Shown piece by piece: positions 1-11,810 of a stretch of DNA of 64,000 nt (position 1 is its first letter; each line of letters begins with the position of its first letter). The stretch is from Bemisia tabaci. Lineage: Eukaryota > Arthropoda > Insecta > Hemiptera > Aleyrodidae. The stretch covers positions 48,024,157-48,088,156 of the forward strand of contig NC_092797.1 in assembly GCF_918797505.1 (NCBI RefSeq). Reading direction: 5' to 3'. The notes below the pieces were generated by a model. The model was not told the DNA's origin. It searched no databases and saw nothing but the letters and a program-made list of their open reading frames with translations. The position numbers and the translations under genes were made by a program.

Positions 1-24
1 CAAACGGGTGAATCCGATGCCGTG

Positions 25-32
25 TGACGTCA
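25..32. promoter_or_regulatory. CRE/ATF-like palindrome TGACGTCA
   Basis: A perfect TGACGTCA octamer lies about 160 bases upstream of the candidate first coding exon at 195. CREB/ATF factors bind this sequence. The region between it and the exon is not repeat-like and carries two short upstream ORFs (from 17 and from 144), so it could be a promoter plus 5' untranslated region. The octamer is seen; its use is inferred. Confidence 0.3.
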
Positions 33-194
33 AGAGGGTCCGATCTGCGACCGCCATTGTTCATTCCTTTTGTTCTACGGCTAACGGAAATTCGCGTTCG
101 TAACTCTACTCTAACTCGTGGTCGTGCTTTCTTAATTCTGTGAATGTGTGAATTACTGAATTTATAGTTGTTGTGTCTTGTGGAAACTACATGA

Positions 195-264
195 ATGGCT
201 GTGGATACTCTGGAAGCAGTCCTTAATTTACTGGAATTTCCAGAACTGGAAATCTCCCTATCAG
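195..264 (+). CDS. Candidate first coding exon of an unidentified host gene
   Basis: An ATG at 195 opens a frame that begins MAVDTLEAVL and runs to a strong splice donor (CAG|GTACGT, junction after 264). The 70-base exon ends in phase 1. The encoded stretch is rich in Leu and Glu and reads like a helical N-terminus. An earlier ATG at 191 is out of frame and stops after 11 codons, so the start at 195 gives the only frame that stays open to the donor. I do not recognise the protein and found no convincing next exon. Confidence is limited because a 24-codon frame can occur by chance. Confidence 0.35.
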
Positions 265-563
265 GTACGTGAAATTGAGTAAGCCAGCATGCCGCTTGCA
301 TATTCGAGTACTTTGAACCGTCTGATTTATTTGGCTGAAAAGTCGGTGTTGAGAATTTGCACTGCTTTGATGTAGCTGAAGAGTATTTATTTTAAGTGAT
401 CAATCAATAATAGTAAGTACCTGCGGATTGTCGAGACTTCATCGAATCACAATGAGCCGAAGAGTCTCAAGTGCAGGGTAGCCCAACTCCTCAGCTTGGA
501 AGTAGGCAGCAATGTTTATTCCAGCTTTTCTATGAGGCATGAAGGTTGGGTATGCATATCTAA

Positions 564-806
564 TTACCAGGAACGCGGTACAATAATCGGCTCAGCCCGG
601 TATAATTACCATGGCTCGGTATATTTACCAGGTTGCTTCAGTAAAATTACCGAGAAAGTTCAGTAATTTTACTGAGATTTCTCGGTAAAATTACCAATTC
701 CATAAATGGTAATATTACCCTGAAAAAACAGGGATCAAATATTACCCTGAATTCTCAGTAATTTTACCCTTTTCTTGGTAAAAACACCGAGATTTTTTTT
801 TCAGTG
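564..806. repeat. Palindromic MITE with ACCGAG/TTACC motifs ending in CAGTG (family R, copy 1)
   Basis: The stretch is built from alternating TTACC and GGTAA motifs and ends in a T-run followed by CAGTG, the mirror of CACTGAAAAA. A related half copy starts at 15071. It has no coding capacity. The left end is poorly defined. Confidence 0.55.
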
Positions 807-1724
807 TGGTTGAAATTGGTGATTCCTATGGACTGAAGGAGAAAATGATTGACTGACTGTAGGGTCTCACATAGGTTGCCGTTAATCAGTCTTTAGCTTA
901 TCCTCCTTTGTACATTCCAACTACCCGCCTCTACTTATAGGATCCCTCCATATTCCGTTTATTTTCTTTGTCTATAGCTTTGCCTATTAATTTCAATAAT
1001 CGGCCCGCTGTACCGTGCGTTTCCATTTCCCGCATTTGGGGTTGCCACTCCGCCAGATAGAGCCCTCATCACAATTTCAAGTGACTGGAAACGAAACTTC
1101 AGTGATTTCCAACAGCCTCCGAATAAATTGAATACAGTCGATTCATTCCTCACCTAAAATCAGCGCTGAGTAATCTTAAACCTCGATACAGCTCCACAAT
1201 TCATTTGAAACTAGAAATTTACCACGTCTCCGACTTGGCGGGTTCTTGCAAAAACAAATGATGATCGGAGGCGCACGAGAGAATAATAACGAAAAAAACT
1301 GTTGTTTTCCGTAATTCCATTCCGACAAGAAAAGTTAGCAAAATTGAAACTTTTCTCTGAAACTCCTCTCGGATTGACGGTGACTGAGAGGAAACTTGGG
1401 TGGCAGAGGGCGAAAAAAAAAAAACAAAAACAAAGCAAATAAAGTTGAAGTGAATAACGCTCTGTTCCCTCGTCGCACGGAATGTTTATTTAATCACGAA
1501 TTTATGGCCGGTTTCCGAGACCTATAAACAGGATTTCGAAAGTTTCACGGCGTGGGTGCGGGTGGCTGACGTCTTTAAAATTAAAATTAAGTGTCAGGGA
1601 AGTGGACCTCTCCGACTCCTCCCCAGTTCAGAGATTCGTTAATCCCATCCTCGGGACTTGCTTTTCTGAGTTAGGTTTTCATTTTCTGGTTTTCACTACA
1701 TGAATCATGTTCCACAGGCTTCTA
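807..1724. other. No gene or repeat recognised
   Basis: Apart from short chance ORFs on the minus strand I see no exon with both splice sites and no clear repeat here. Confidence 0.4.
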
Positions 1725-1878
1725 TTGCGTCATGCATTTCACGCTGACCGCACTATGTTCGGCGCAATGCGTGAAGTATTCATGCATTCTTGTAGGCGCT
1801 ATCCGTTTCACGCTGACCGCAATGACCGCACTGTGTTTTATGCAATGCGTGAAGTAATCGTGCAGTCTTGTAGGCGCT
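1725..1878. repeat. Two-copy tandem repeat of about 70-80 bp
   Basis: The block TTTCACGCTGACCGCA ... AATGCGTGAAGTA ... TGTAGGCGCT occurs twice in a row. The second copy carries a small internal duplication of the GACCGCA motif. TTTCACGC and GCGTGAA are near-inverted, so each unit can fold. Confidence 0.7.
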
Positions 1879-2568
1879 GATATGTGTTACATGCCGATCG
1901 CCGCGCCGCGGCTTCTCCTTATCATCTCAAGTCCTCGTCATCATTGCTGTATTACTGGTATACTAATATAGCTGTATTCTCGCCGCTTCCTCCCTCCTCT
2001 ACAACGGTCACTCAAAGGGATATGTCACATTTCGGATACCAAGATACCGCCTAAGAAATCATTCCACAAAATGGTCTCCGAATCCGATGTAGGTATGATT
2101 AAAACAATAAAAAGGGTAATTTGTGGAAATTTGCAACTGTGTAGAAAGAAGGTGAAGCACCCTGGAGTTGGGCCCAGGTGATGGAAAGGTATTTTTCAGC
2201 TACAGACTCTCGGAGTTTCGCCTTCTCAGCGAGTGGATTGTGGCCATGCGTCCGGCCACGACTATGTCTTAGGTAAGAAACTAGCCCAGTGGAAAGAGAA
2301 GAGAAACTTTCCAGAATCGAAGAAAATCATGATAGTATTTTGCGTGCAATCAATCTGAGATGTCTCTTTGCTAATTCAAATTGAATACCTTCCTCGTGTA
2401 CTCAGTCGCACCGTTAGCGGACCTAACCCGTAATATTTAATTAAAAACGACATACGATTCTTCAGGGCAGAGGAGAAACATGAAAACTTACATAAGGTAT
2501 GCAGAGGGACCCACAAGCAGCATTAAGCGTGGACTCTAGCTAGTAACTGACATGCATTGACAATATCA

Positions 2569-2782
2569 CACTGGGAAAAAAAAGAATCTTAAATTTGCCG
2601 CTAAGAAGTATTTCTTCTTAGATCAAAAATTTTGCTGGTTAATATAAGCTACTTTTTAGCTTAACCCAAGCATTATTTTTCTTGAATCAAGAAAAAGTCA
2701 GCTTAAAGCAAGATAAAGAAAATTCTTGGCGGCAAATTCAAGAATTATCATGCTTGATCCAAGCTACTTTTTTTTTTCAGTG
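2569..2782. repeat. CACTGGG-ended palindromic MITE (family Q, copy 1)
   Basis: It starts with CACTGGGAAAAAAAA and ends with TTTTTTTTCAGTG. The interior alternates AAGCTTA/TTAAGC-type motifs with GCCGCTAAGAA and CTTGGCGGCAA arms. An inverted relative lies at 19570-19732, which shows this is a dispersed family. No ORF. Confidence 0.75.
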
Positions 2783-2952
2783 GAGTTTCTACCTTGCGGA
2801 TAATTTCACTTTGCTGCGTCACATTTTTTGAGAGAAACAAGGGCATTCTATGATGATTTGATTTAGGTGAGTTCTGAAACTCCCGAGTGCTTCGAAGAGA
2901 AAGGAAAGAAATATGGACATCAAAAATAGGAGGGGTCAGTTACGCTGGTCCC

Positions 2953-3330
2953 AGAATCGTGTTCTGATGCTTGATCTTCATAGATCAGCTAGAAATAATA
3001 ATGTCCAAACAACAACTTTCCGCGTTCAATACTAAGAGATATCGCGCTTTGAATGATTCGGTTTATGACGTCATCCATCGCGGTAGTGACACCCGTGGTT
3101 TCTTCCACTTTGCTTTCATTCGAGTTTTACGCTGCAAATGTCGTGTCTCACTAGTTAATGGAGGCAAGGTGGAAGAGATGAAGGCTGTCGCTACCGCGGT
3201 GGATGACATCATAAATTGAGTGTTTCAAAGCGCGATATCTCGGATCATTTCGAACACAGGAAGTCGATGTTTAGACGGATCTTAAAAGTTTCAACTGATT
3301 CATAGGAATCAAGCATCAAAACACGATTCT
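2953..3330. repeat. Long palindromic element, 378 bp (family W)
   Basis: The two halves are reverse complements over most of their length. The outer arms start AGAATCGTGTTCTGATGCTT, and inner arms around GATATCGCGCTTTGAA pair with TTCAAAGCGCGATATC. An 82-codon frame crossing it is a by-product of the palindrome. It is probably a non-autonomous foldback or MITE. I could not define a target duplication. Confidence 0.75.
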
Positions 3331-3474
3331 ATGAGCGGCGCAACTCGCCCATTAAGTTGCAAAATCGTGATTAATCGGTTCCGGAGGAGCAAGAGTTAGT
3401 ACCTCCGAAGGAACCTCCTCTTCGAGCTTCTGCGATATTTTCTAAGAATAAGAGTCTTAGAGAGAATGCATAGG

Positions 3475-3890
3475 TCTTCCGGACCCAAACGAACGCGAGA
3501 CAACCGATGGCGAGGCATCGTGAATGATCGATTTCGATTTTTCCCAATTGAAGCTATGGTGAAGAATCGCTTATCAAGGTGATCGTTGCAAACATCCTGT
3601 AAATCGATCCTTTTCCATAGGTTCAAATAGGGAAATAACGATAAATCGCAAAACACGCCACGCCAATGCAGGTCTTTCGGAACCGAACGAATGCGAGAAA
3701 AGTCTCCAGAGGACGAAGCTCGGCCAATGGCGAGACTTGAATGACCGATATCGATATTTTCCCATTTGAAGCTACGGTAAAGAATCGCTTATCGAGGTGC
3801 TCGTTGCGAACACCCCGTCGATCGATCCTTATCCACAGGTTCAGATAGGGAAACAACGATACATCGCATGACACGCCACGCCACGGAGCG
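3475..3890. repeat. Tandem pair of hAT-type MITE units (family M)
   Basis: Two head-to-tail units of about 220 bp each contain the family M core: a GCGAGGC-type start, ATCGATTTCGAT, GAAGCTATGGT, AACACC...TCGATCCTT, and an end in CACGCCACG. The short spacer (GGTCTTTCGG...CGAACGCGAGA type) is duplicated with it, so the MITE and some flank were amplified together. Long minus-strand ORFs here come from the repeat and are not genes. Confidence 0.7.
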
Positions 3891-5997
3891 GGTTTCCGCC
3901 GTCCAGTTGCATGGCTTGATGCGAGTTTTATTTATTTATTCTATTTTTTCGGAGTAGTTCCTCTTGTCGGTTTAACATTTGTTCCGCAGATCATACAGTG
4001 AAGTTCCGCTTTCCGCTTAGTTTCACGCATGTCTGACTTCAGTCGAGCTTTGGGCGAAAGTTTCTCGACTCGCGAAACGAGACGATTCATATGCGCTATC
4101 GAAAATTTCTCTCGGCATCATGCTTACACTGTGCGCGAATACGAAGGGATCTGAATGAGCTGTCCGTCAACTTCGAGGCTTCTGCGCGCCAACAACGTCT
4201 CTCATGGATGTCTGCAGGGTGTTCAGAAGTTGACTTGCATTTTGAGTCAAAATAAATGACTTTTGTTCCATGAAAATCTCCCCTTTACCTTCACCGCTGC
4301 AGCTCGTCAAAGTTGCGAATTTTTCACCAAATGTGTCCAGACAAGAACACGGATTGAAAACGCCAAAAGGATTGGGTTCCGTAGGACAACCATCTACTCG
4401 TTTTTATACCCATTTTTCTGTTCTAACTTTATTTTGAAAAGTAAGGACAGTGAAGGATCCTCCAGTCCTCCGAGGGTCTTTTTAAAAAATTGATAGGTTC
4501 CTCAGAGGCCATAGGATACATTAAAACTCCCTTCACAATTACAAGAAATTTGAAAAAATATTTGTCCCGTGTTCGGACGTGAACGTCAATTTTCGACCAG
4601 AGTTAGGGCCAAAATACTTTCCTTGATGGGACACATCATTTCACACTTCTTATTTCCTCGACTAAGTGGGAAATTTGAATTTTCTTCTATTTAAGAGTTG
4701 GAATTATAAATAAAAAGTAATAGTTACTACTTTTTTATTCCTAAGACTGTAAAACGCCGATTATAATTTTTTTCCCCAGAACAATTACAACAATTCAACA
4801 AAATGAATTATACAGGTTCTTCGAAAAAATCTTCTCGACTATAATAGGCATTTAATTTAAATTATTTTCAAGAGGTAGGGTAGTTCCTGAATTTCAAAAA
4901 CTTTATAGATGGAACTTGAGACGTATCCCAACACTCGAAGAGACATTTCCCAAGGATCGCAATAAATCTGCAGATCCTACAGATGCAAGAAATCCCTTCG
5001 TTTCTTAAAATGTATGGATATTTATGAAAATCGAAGAATCGTTCCGCTCTATTACGGGCATTTTGGAAGAGCGAAGTAATAACGGTCCTAAAACGGAATG
5101 GGTTATTTTTCCGAATAAAAATCCCTTATTTCAACTATTCCAGGGCGCAGTCTGTTTACGTACAAGTTTTAAATTAATCGTCACGGTTCGAGACGCAATG
5201 GTCTTAGTACGCCGAGCCTCTGGAACCATATTGGCCCTGCCGGGAAAAATATGAAGTGAAGGTATTTTCATTGTGACCTCCTGCTTACCGCGAGGTTGCC
5301 ACATCGCAACAAAAGTGCTCGGGAAGGCTCTAGCCACCTTTCCGGCCCCTATTCGACCGGCATGGCAACTCGCCCATGCGTAACCGGATATGCACGAGAG
5401 ATTTATTGCTCCCATTCTCACCCTTATCTGTTCCACTGCACAAGCCAAGCATGAGCAGCGGCGAGGAGGGGCAGGGAAAGAAGCAGAAAAATAATAATTA
5501 AGATAGCCATCAAATCGCGCGGAATTGTTTCCTTACTCCGTAGAACGCTTCGATAAGCTGCGAAGTAACTGTTCCATGTTGAAATTCGCTCAGCAATGGC
5601 AGTGGCGGTCGTTGGAGGAGGTGCCAAGCGGCTTATTCGCAAACGTGCGCCTTCAAGGTTCTCAGACAGATTCGACAGCATGTATTTTCAGGATTAATGG
5701 CAGAGAAGTCCTCAGAGGAACCCAAAATAGACATGGATTTTTATTCAAAGCAGAGAAACAACCAATACTTCATCGAAGAAAATGAACTTGCTGCTTAGGC
5801 AAGTAGTGCTTTGCAAGGAGAGGGGCTAATAAAGAATGAGACAGGATCGGGTACAAAAAGCACCGGGTAATAATCATAAAACTGTTGTAAAAAATACCCC
5901 ATGTATGCTGATAAGTCTCCATGACTGAATTGAACCAATGTAATAGTATGTATGCCGAATGTCGCTTTCGTGGAGGGAAATCGCCTTCCCGCCAAAA
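3891..5997. other. No supported gene; short chance ORFs only
   Basis: Several frames of 70-105 codons occur on both strands, mostly overlapping one another at 5131-5785, without a convincing pair of splice sites or family motifs. I see no clear repeat. Confidence 0.4.
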
Positions 5998-6215
5998 ACC
6001 TCAATTTACAGATAATACATGTGTAAGTGGAAAGAACCGCGCCTGTGTGAGCATGTGCTTATAATGTAACCAGTACGAATCTCAATCTATAGATAATACA
6101 TGTGTAAGAAGAAAGAACCACCCTAAAGCTTAGTAAAACAAAGAAGAGCTTTCAGCTATGTATCCATTGGTCTAAAATTTGTACATAATTGGTCTAAAAT
6201 TTGTACATATATTAA
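5998..6215. repeat. Short direct repeats
   Basis: AGATAATACATGTGTAAG with flanks occurs at about 6009 and again at about 6092. TTGGTCTAAAATTTGTACAT is directly duplicated at about 6170-6210. These look like small local duplications. Confidence 0.6.
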
Positions 6216-6489
6216 AACAGTCCTCACAAACAAAAAAGAAATAATAGACAAACAAATATATGCCGATGCATGCCAACTGGCGGAAATACAAATCATCATT
6301 TGTTCACTATTCATTGTAATTCTGTCTTTATTATCTTGATTCTTTTCTTATTTATTAGATCTGTGGTCCAAAAAACGGCGCTTCCACTTGGAAGCCATAT
6401 TTTTTTTTTGGAAATCGATCGGAAATCGATAGGCCTTAAAATCTGTCAGAAACTCCTCAAATTGATCAGAACTCGATCGTTCATAATCG

Positions 6490-6689
6490 GCCTGCAGACT
6501 CTTGAAAACATTGACGAAAAAAAATAATCTTGATTCAATCAGATTTAAGCTTATATCAAAAGGAAATCCGCTCAAATTAAGAGGCTTAGTTCTTGATTTA
6601 AGCTTAAATCTGATTGAATCAAGAGTATTTTTCCTTGTCGATGTTTTTAAGAGTCTAGACTCTAGATCAAATGTGTTTTTTTCCCGGTG
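6490..6689. repeat. Family P palindromic MITE, copy 1
   Basis: It contains the family core: GACTCTTGAAAACATTGAC, TCTTGATTCAATCAGATTTA, a central AAATCCGCTCAAATTAAGAGG, and mirror arms to AATGTGTTTTTTTCCCGGTG. The left terminal CACTGGAAAA segment is missing or replaced. Confidence 0.75.
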
Positions 6690-7385
6690 CCAGTCCGTAA
6701 ACTTGGTAACAGCTGTAGAAGTTTTCAGCTATGTATCCATGTATGTAAGTGAAACCTATATCGCGTAAATGAATATCGCGACGCGTCGCCGGCGATAAAT
6801 ACGCGGAATTTTTAGCTTCGGTTTTTTGTTTTGGTTTTCATTGTTCGTTTTTTTTAAAAATACCTGATGATGGCTTCTGCTGAAGCCGAAATGGCCATAG
6901 TATAAATGTGTAACTAGTGACAACCGAATTTGCATCGGGCGAAAAAGGAAGAAAAGTAAGTGACCATAGTTCCCGATAAAGAAAACAAAGAAGTAGTGAA
7001 ATCCATATGTAAATAATAAATAATGTAGAACGATTCTGCCCATATTGATCATTTTAACGACGCTCATCCTTTTGAGAATTCCTTCATCCAGCTCCACACT
7101 GAGAGTAGCGCCAAAACGGTCACTTACAGGGCGCCAAAGCAGATTTAGGTGGACGCTGCGGGGCTTTGGCGAGAACTAAGGGAAGTCCTAACATAGTAGC
7201 AATAATACCCCACTTCAAACGTCCGATATCTTTGACTTATCATTTACTCCGGGGCAAAGTCTTCGAAATGCAGGGTCATAACTCACCGGCATCAGACCAA
7301 CTTGGACGCGGCGACAAAGTAGAAGGGAGTAGAATTTATGAGGGCGGCGAGCGACGATTAACAGCTCAGCTAAACGGGGCAGTAC

Positions 7386-7543
7386 CTTTGATCGCACTTT
7401 TACAGCGGCTTCGTATTGTTTCCAGTGCTCCGCCCTTTACGATGACAGCAATTTCGTTTCCTCCCGCGTCTTCCCGCCCGGTTGTTAGACAGGTCTCATA
7501 TAAAAGTTTTTCAATCTCATCGCGGATGAAAGTACTATCGTTT
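7386..7543 (-). CDS. Candidate internal coding exon of an unidentified gene
   Basis: On the minus strand a pyrimidine-rich tract and TCTCACAG acceptor precede a 158-base open stretch that ends at a donor AAAG|GTACTG. The peptide starts NDSTFIRDEIEKLLYETCLT and continues with charged, mixed composition typical of folded protein. No neighbouring exon was found. The reading frame continues upstream without a stop, so the acceptor is not forced by the sequence. Function unknown. Confidence 0.28.
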
Positions 7544-7943
7544 CTGTGAGACTCCAGATCCGGAAGAAAAAACGCGCAAATTCGAACAAGTTCAAGAAAT
7601 ATGCCGAATAACATCATCCAGCGATAAGTTGCGATGAAAATTAGGGATTGCCATCAGATCGAGAGATCATGGCCGAAGTATCCGAAAAATCCTAGAGGTC
7701 AAAATTCTTCCTGTCAGTCGAGTCTCCGATGGAAAGAGCCCCCCAAAAGTCCTTTTCCTCGCCCTTGACTTCTATTCCTTCAAAGAAAGGTGAATCCTTT
7801 CCTCGTCTTAGAACCATGCCCGGAGTTCTACGGCAACCCAACCTGAATATGCGTATATGCCCCCGGAATCAGGTTCCCGTGCCGTTGTGTTTGGTTTAAA
7901 AGATGACCACGAGAGAAAGAGTCACAGGCTTATTTTGAACCCT

Positions 7944-8186
7944 CACTGGAAAAATCCCCCTATGAAAATCCCTCTTTGGATCTTGAGTCCAGACTTTTGA
8001 AAATAATGCCAAGAAAAAATACTCTTGATTCAATCGGATTTTGGCTTGAATGAAAACGAAATCCGCTCAGATTAAGAGGCATGGTACTTGATTTAAGCTA
8101 GATTCTGATTGAATCAAGAGTACTTTTCCTTGTCGATGTTTTTAAGAGTCTGGACACTAAATCCAATATGGTTTTTTTTTCAAGTG
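7944..8186. repeat. Family P palindromic MITE, copy 2
   Basis: It runs from CACTGGAAAAATCC to a T-run and CAAGTG. The internal TTGATTCAATCGGATTT and GATTGAATCAAGAGTA arms are inverted repeats. Confidence 0.75.
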
Positions 8187-8306
8187 CTGATAGATGCGTG
8201 GGCTACTTGAGAACTACGACGACACTAATTGCGTGCACTGTAGAGATGTCTCCAGAATTGTCTCCTGTCTTTATTTTTTGTGAATATTGATGGTGCTACA
8301 CTCTAA

Positions 8307-8509
8307 AAGAGGAGTGACGATGAACTGTACCCCGTGTTTATATCCACACCATGCACACAGTGTATGAAAAAGCTAATATTTCCAGTCAGACGATACTGTG
8401 GTAAGGGCAGACCGCATGGCATTGCCCTCTTTTCAAGCCAATTCATTGAGGAATATTTACAGGTTAAGGAAAAAACTGGTTTTGAAATTGTCAATAGACG
8501 GGCCAAAAG
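8307..8509 (+). CDS. Candidate coding exon of an unidentified gene
   Basis: A frame open from 8307 includes the motif TPCTQCMKKLIFPVRRYCGK and a later KEKTGFEIVNRRAK. It reaches a strong donor, AAAAG|GTATGTAAG, after 8509. The stretch is not part of any repeat I can see and has protein-like composition with three cysteines. The acceptor is unclear and the family is unknown. Confidence 0.28.
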
Positions 8510-8770
8510 GTATGTAAGAGCGATCACGTGCACGATGCACGTTGTGCCAGTGCCGTGACTCGCGCACAAGGTGCCCCATGTGCGCGAGCATGTTGGACTG
8601 AAGCAAGATGCTGGATTTATCCAGCATCCTGTTTCGTGGTTGCCTCTAGTTCACTAGAGCCAGCAATTTTTTCACGAGGATCCACCCATCAAGAACAATC
8701 TTGAACTCCCTTGGAGTTCAAGGGGGGAGTATAATATTGGCAGGCTCCCTCCCCATCTCTACAGCAATAA

Positions 8771-8996
8771 TACTGGGAAAAAAACACATTGGAATTGGAG
8801 TCCGGACTCTAGAAAACATTGACAAGAAAAAGGACTCTTGATTCAATCAGATTTAAGCTTAAATCAAAAGGAAATCCGCTCAAATTAAGAGGCTTGGTAC
8901 TTGATTTAAGCTTAAATCTGATTGAATCAAGAGTATTTTTTCTTGTCGATGCTTTCAAGAGTCTGGACTCTCGATCCAATGGTTTTTTATCGAGTG
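8771..8996. repeat. Family P palindromic MITE, copy 3
   Basis: It starts ACTGGGAAAAAAACACATTG and ends in a CGAGTG variant of the terminal CCAGTG. The arms around AAGCTTAAATC are mirror images, so ORFs appear on both strands. These are not genes. Confidence 0.8.
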
Positions 8997-9176
8997 TACA
9001 GCAACAGACTGACTCATCAATCAAAACTATCTCTTCTGACCAAAATTTTTTTTTTTTTTTTTTAAATACTAGTAAATTTCAAAAACCTAAAAAAAAGTCT
9101 GAAATAAAAGGGTAAATAATGAGATCGCATTCCTACTGTTAATGAAAACTTCAAATTGAATCAAAATTTCACCAAA

Positions 9177-9386
9177 CACTGGAAAAAAAACACATTGGAT
9201 GTAGAGCCCAGACTCTTGAAAACATTGACAAGAAAAAATACTCTAGATTCAATCAGATATAAGCTGAAATCAAAGGGAAATCCGCTTAAATTAAGCTTAA
9301 ATCTGATTGAATCAAGAGTATTTTTTCTTGTCGATGTTTTTAAGAGTCTGGACTCTAGAGCCAATGTGTTTTTTTTTTTTCCAGTG
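9177..9386. repeat. Family P palindromic MITE, copy 4
   Basis: Complete termini CACTGGAAAAAAAACACATT and its complement ending CCAGTG. The centre is slightly shorter than in other copies. AA lies on both outer sides. Confidence 0.85.
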
Positions 9387-9427
9387 AACCTTCAAAAGTA
9401 GATTGCTTCCCTTAGATTCTCAATTTC

Positions 9428-9700
9428 TTGACCATTGTGCGCCGCGTCCGCCCGGGCCTGAGGACACAGAGCCGGGATTTATGGTCGCTCGTCTTGAGCT
9501 ATCGGCGCTGGGGTCCGCGTAACGACACCCTATTTTGCCTGAACCCGCGACAAAGGAATCGAGGGTGGTCGGCGGGTCCCTGCACCCCTCGCGAAGAAAA
9601 AAGGGAACGGGGACCCGCGAGTAAAGTATGGTGGTTGCATCCCCTAGCTCATCAGAACCACACCGGGAGATGCTCTCACACGGCAGGCTCCATCTCGAGT
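9428..9700. other. GC-rich segment of unknown origin
   Basis: This stretch is markedly GC-richer than its surroundings and has an ORF running through it on the plus strand. It resembles neither rRNA nor a tRNA as far as I can read. It could be a CpG-rich gene start or a foreign fragment. Confidence 0.3.
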
Positions 9701-10845
9701 TGACCCATTTCTTAGTTCCGACACCTTCACCATTTCATCTCGAGGAACAAGATTTATTCGTTAGTTTCGATTTGGCTACATCCATAGGTGAATCGTCCAG
9801 GGATCCGCTGAGCTTGGGATTTTGAATATTTTGAAATCATTTGGACTATATTTTAGTGCAATTCAATCAAGCTCTGTAATCATATGCTGTTATTCAATCG
9901 TGCTCAGTAATCCTGCGGTTTGTTGTTAAAATGGCTGTGAATAAAGCACCTCGACTCGCTTATAACCAGACTACGAATGAAGAGTCAAATAAAGGAGAAG
10001 AGGGACCGCGGCTCCAACACAATCCTAGCAGCACTGCAAGACTTACATCTCAACCTGTTATGGACTAAGAAAAACCTAAAATTTTATGAAATTTTTATAA
10101 TTGCATTGAATTTGTTTACATTTTGGTGCTTGTTGTTTGAATTTAACCGTTTAAGCGAGAACATTTTTGAGAAGTTCACTTCAGAAAACGCTCTGATGCA
10201 TGTTGTACGAGTTTACTTTCCCGTGTTTCGCAATGGGCTGATCAATTAACACCTTTTTACGGCCTTGGTCTTCTTTCTATGATTGGTTGGTGGGTTTTCC
10301 AGGAAAGAGAGGCATTTAAACAACTTGTCAGACTCCAGGTTACACTGGTCATTGATGAACAAGGACAATCAATTGCTTGCTGTTGGTGCTTGTAACTTGG
10401 AATATAAGATTAATTTTCTGCAGAAGAGAGCTTACAAAGTGCGGTAACGATGTCATAGAGGCGAGGGTTTTTTCAGGCGATCTATAACATGTCTTGAATT
10501 ATGTCATCAAAGGAATCATTGCTTTCAAAGATATCCGTGATTTTTGACGCGAAGCTTTCGGAAACGCATGCGTGAGCAATCCAAAAAAACCTCGCGCGAC
10601 CGGTGGACAACGGTGATGCATCGCCCCATAAAAAATTTAAAAAAACGTTGGAGGGCCCGTTGGAGTGTTGAGCTGCGGGGATGATCCGAGAGTGCAAAAA
10701 AAGCATCTGCCGGGGGAGTTTTCGGCGAAACAATGTCGGGGGCGGCTGAGCGAGCGGGGGGTGGGAGGCGAAAAGAAGCGTTCCACCGCATCCCTGATAT
10801 TAATAAATTAAGACGTTTTCGGCGTCCTTCACCACCTTCTCACTC
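9701..10845. other. No supported gene
   Basis: AT-rich sequence. Two overlapping minus-strand frames at 10482-10791 have no convincing splice context. No repeat recognised. Confidence 0.35.
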
Positions 10846-10911
10846 TGCGCCGCACACTGGATCGAGTCGATAGGAGAGGTCGGACAATATTTGGAAGCTC
10901 TAAGAACTTAC

Positions 10912-11465
10912 AATGGACCACTAGACAAGGTACAAATTTCAGCATTCTGATTCATGTTTCTTAACTAAAATTTTACGTAAAATACGATGCGCACAACGAA
11001 AATTACCGAAATCAATTCCTTACGAAGATATTAAATTATTCTTGATGCGTAAATTCAAACCTTCCGCTCATGAAAACTCAATGCTCTACGTGATTCACAT
11101 CGCACGCTAAACGTTATCATGACAGTATCTGCGATTTAAAAATCTGGCAGCCTCAATCTTGATGCTTTGGCTCAGCTATAGCAAATTACTTATAGTTTGA
11201 ACAACACATAGTGGGAAATGAACATTGCTCAATTGAGAAGCTTGCTGAAACCGTTTTAGTGTGCAATTTGACTCAAGTAGAGCTTTGAGTTTCTTGTGAG
11301 CGGGCAGTTCAAATTCCTCGTAACCAATGTGAAATGAAAAGGTTAATATCTTCGTTAGGAGTTGGTTTCAGTAATTTTCGTTGCGCGACTCGTGTTCTAC
11401 GTGAAATTTTGGTTAAGAAACATGTATCGGAATGCTTAAATTCGTACCTTGTCTAGTGATCCATT
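10912..11465. repeat. TIR element with about 130-bp inverted ends (family T)
   Basis: The left end AATGGACCACTAGACAAGG matches the right end CCTTGTCTAGTGATCCATT in inverted order. Similarity continues through TTTCTTAACTAAAATTTTAC and AACGAAAATTACCGAAA to about 130 bp. The centre has no ORF. This is a non-autonomous DNA transposon; its superfamily is not assigned. Confidence 0.8.
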
Positions 11466-11466
11466 C

Positions 11467-11810
11467 CGCACGGAGAAAAAAGCTTCGTGCGTGAGACCCG
11501 AAGTTCAGGTCATATGGATCTCTGAAGTTTTCGGATTGAGCATCTGAACACTTTAGGTCCAGCTGCTGAGGTTTGGATCACACATCTGAAACCTCAGTTC
11601 TTACATCTGAAGTACGTTACTCGGAAAAACATCCGAACAACTTCGGTTCTCTCATCTGAGCTGTACTTCAGAGGTAAGAACTGGAGTTCTAGATGTGTGA
11701 TCCGAACCTCGACAGCTGGACCCAAATTTTTCAGATTCTCAATCCAAAAACTTCAGAGATCCATATGACCTAAAATTCGGGTCCCACGCACGAGATTTTG
11801 TCTCCGTGCG
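11467..11810. repeat. Palindromic MITE, 344 bp (family U)
   Basis: The ends CGCACGGAGA and TCTCCGTGCG are perfect complements. The arms continue through CATATGGATCTCTGAAG and its mirror CTTCAGAGATCCATATG. It abuts family T directly. Confidence 0.85.

Noticed and set aside
8809..9401. ORFs on both strands in the family P copies
   Set aside because: Generated by palindromic arms that read similarly in both directions; the same peptides recur at every MITE copy.
9428..9700. rRNA fragment
   Set aside because: GC-rich, but I could not match any conserved rRNA core sequence.
10482..10791. Overlapping minus-strand ORFs, one ending in an acidic tail
   Set aside because: Protein-like ending but no credible acceptor, start or second exon; left as possible but unsupported.
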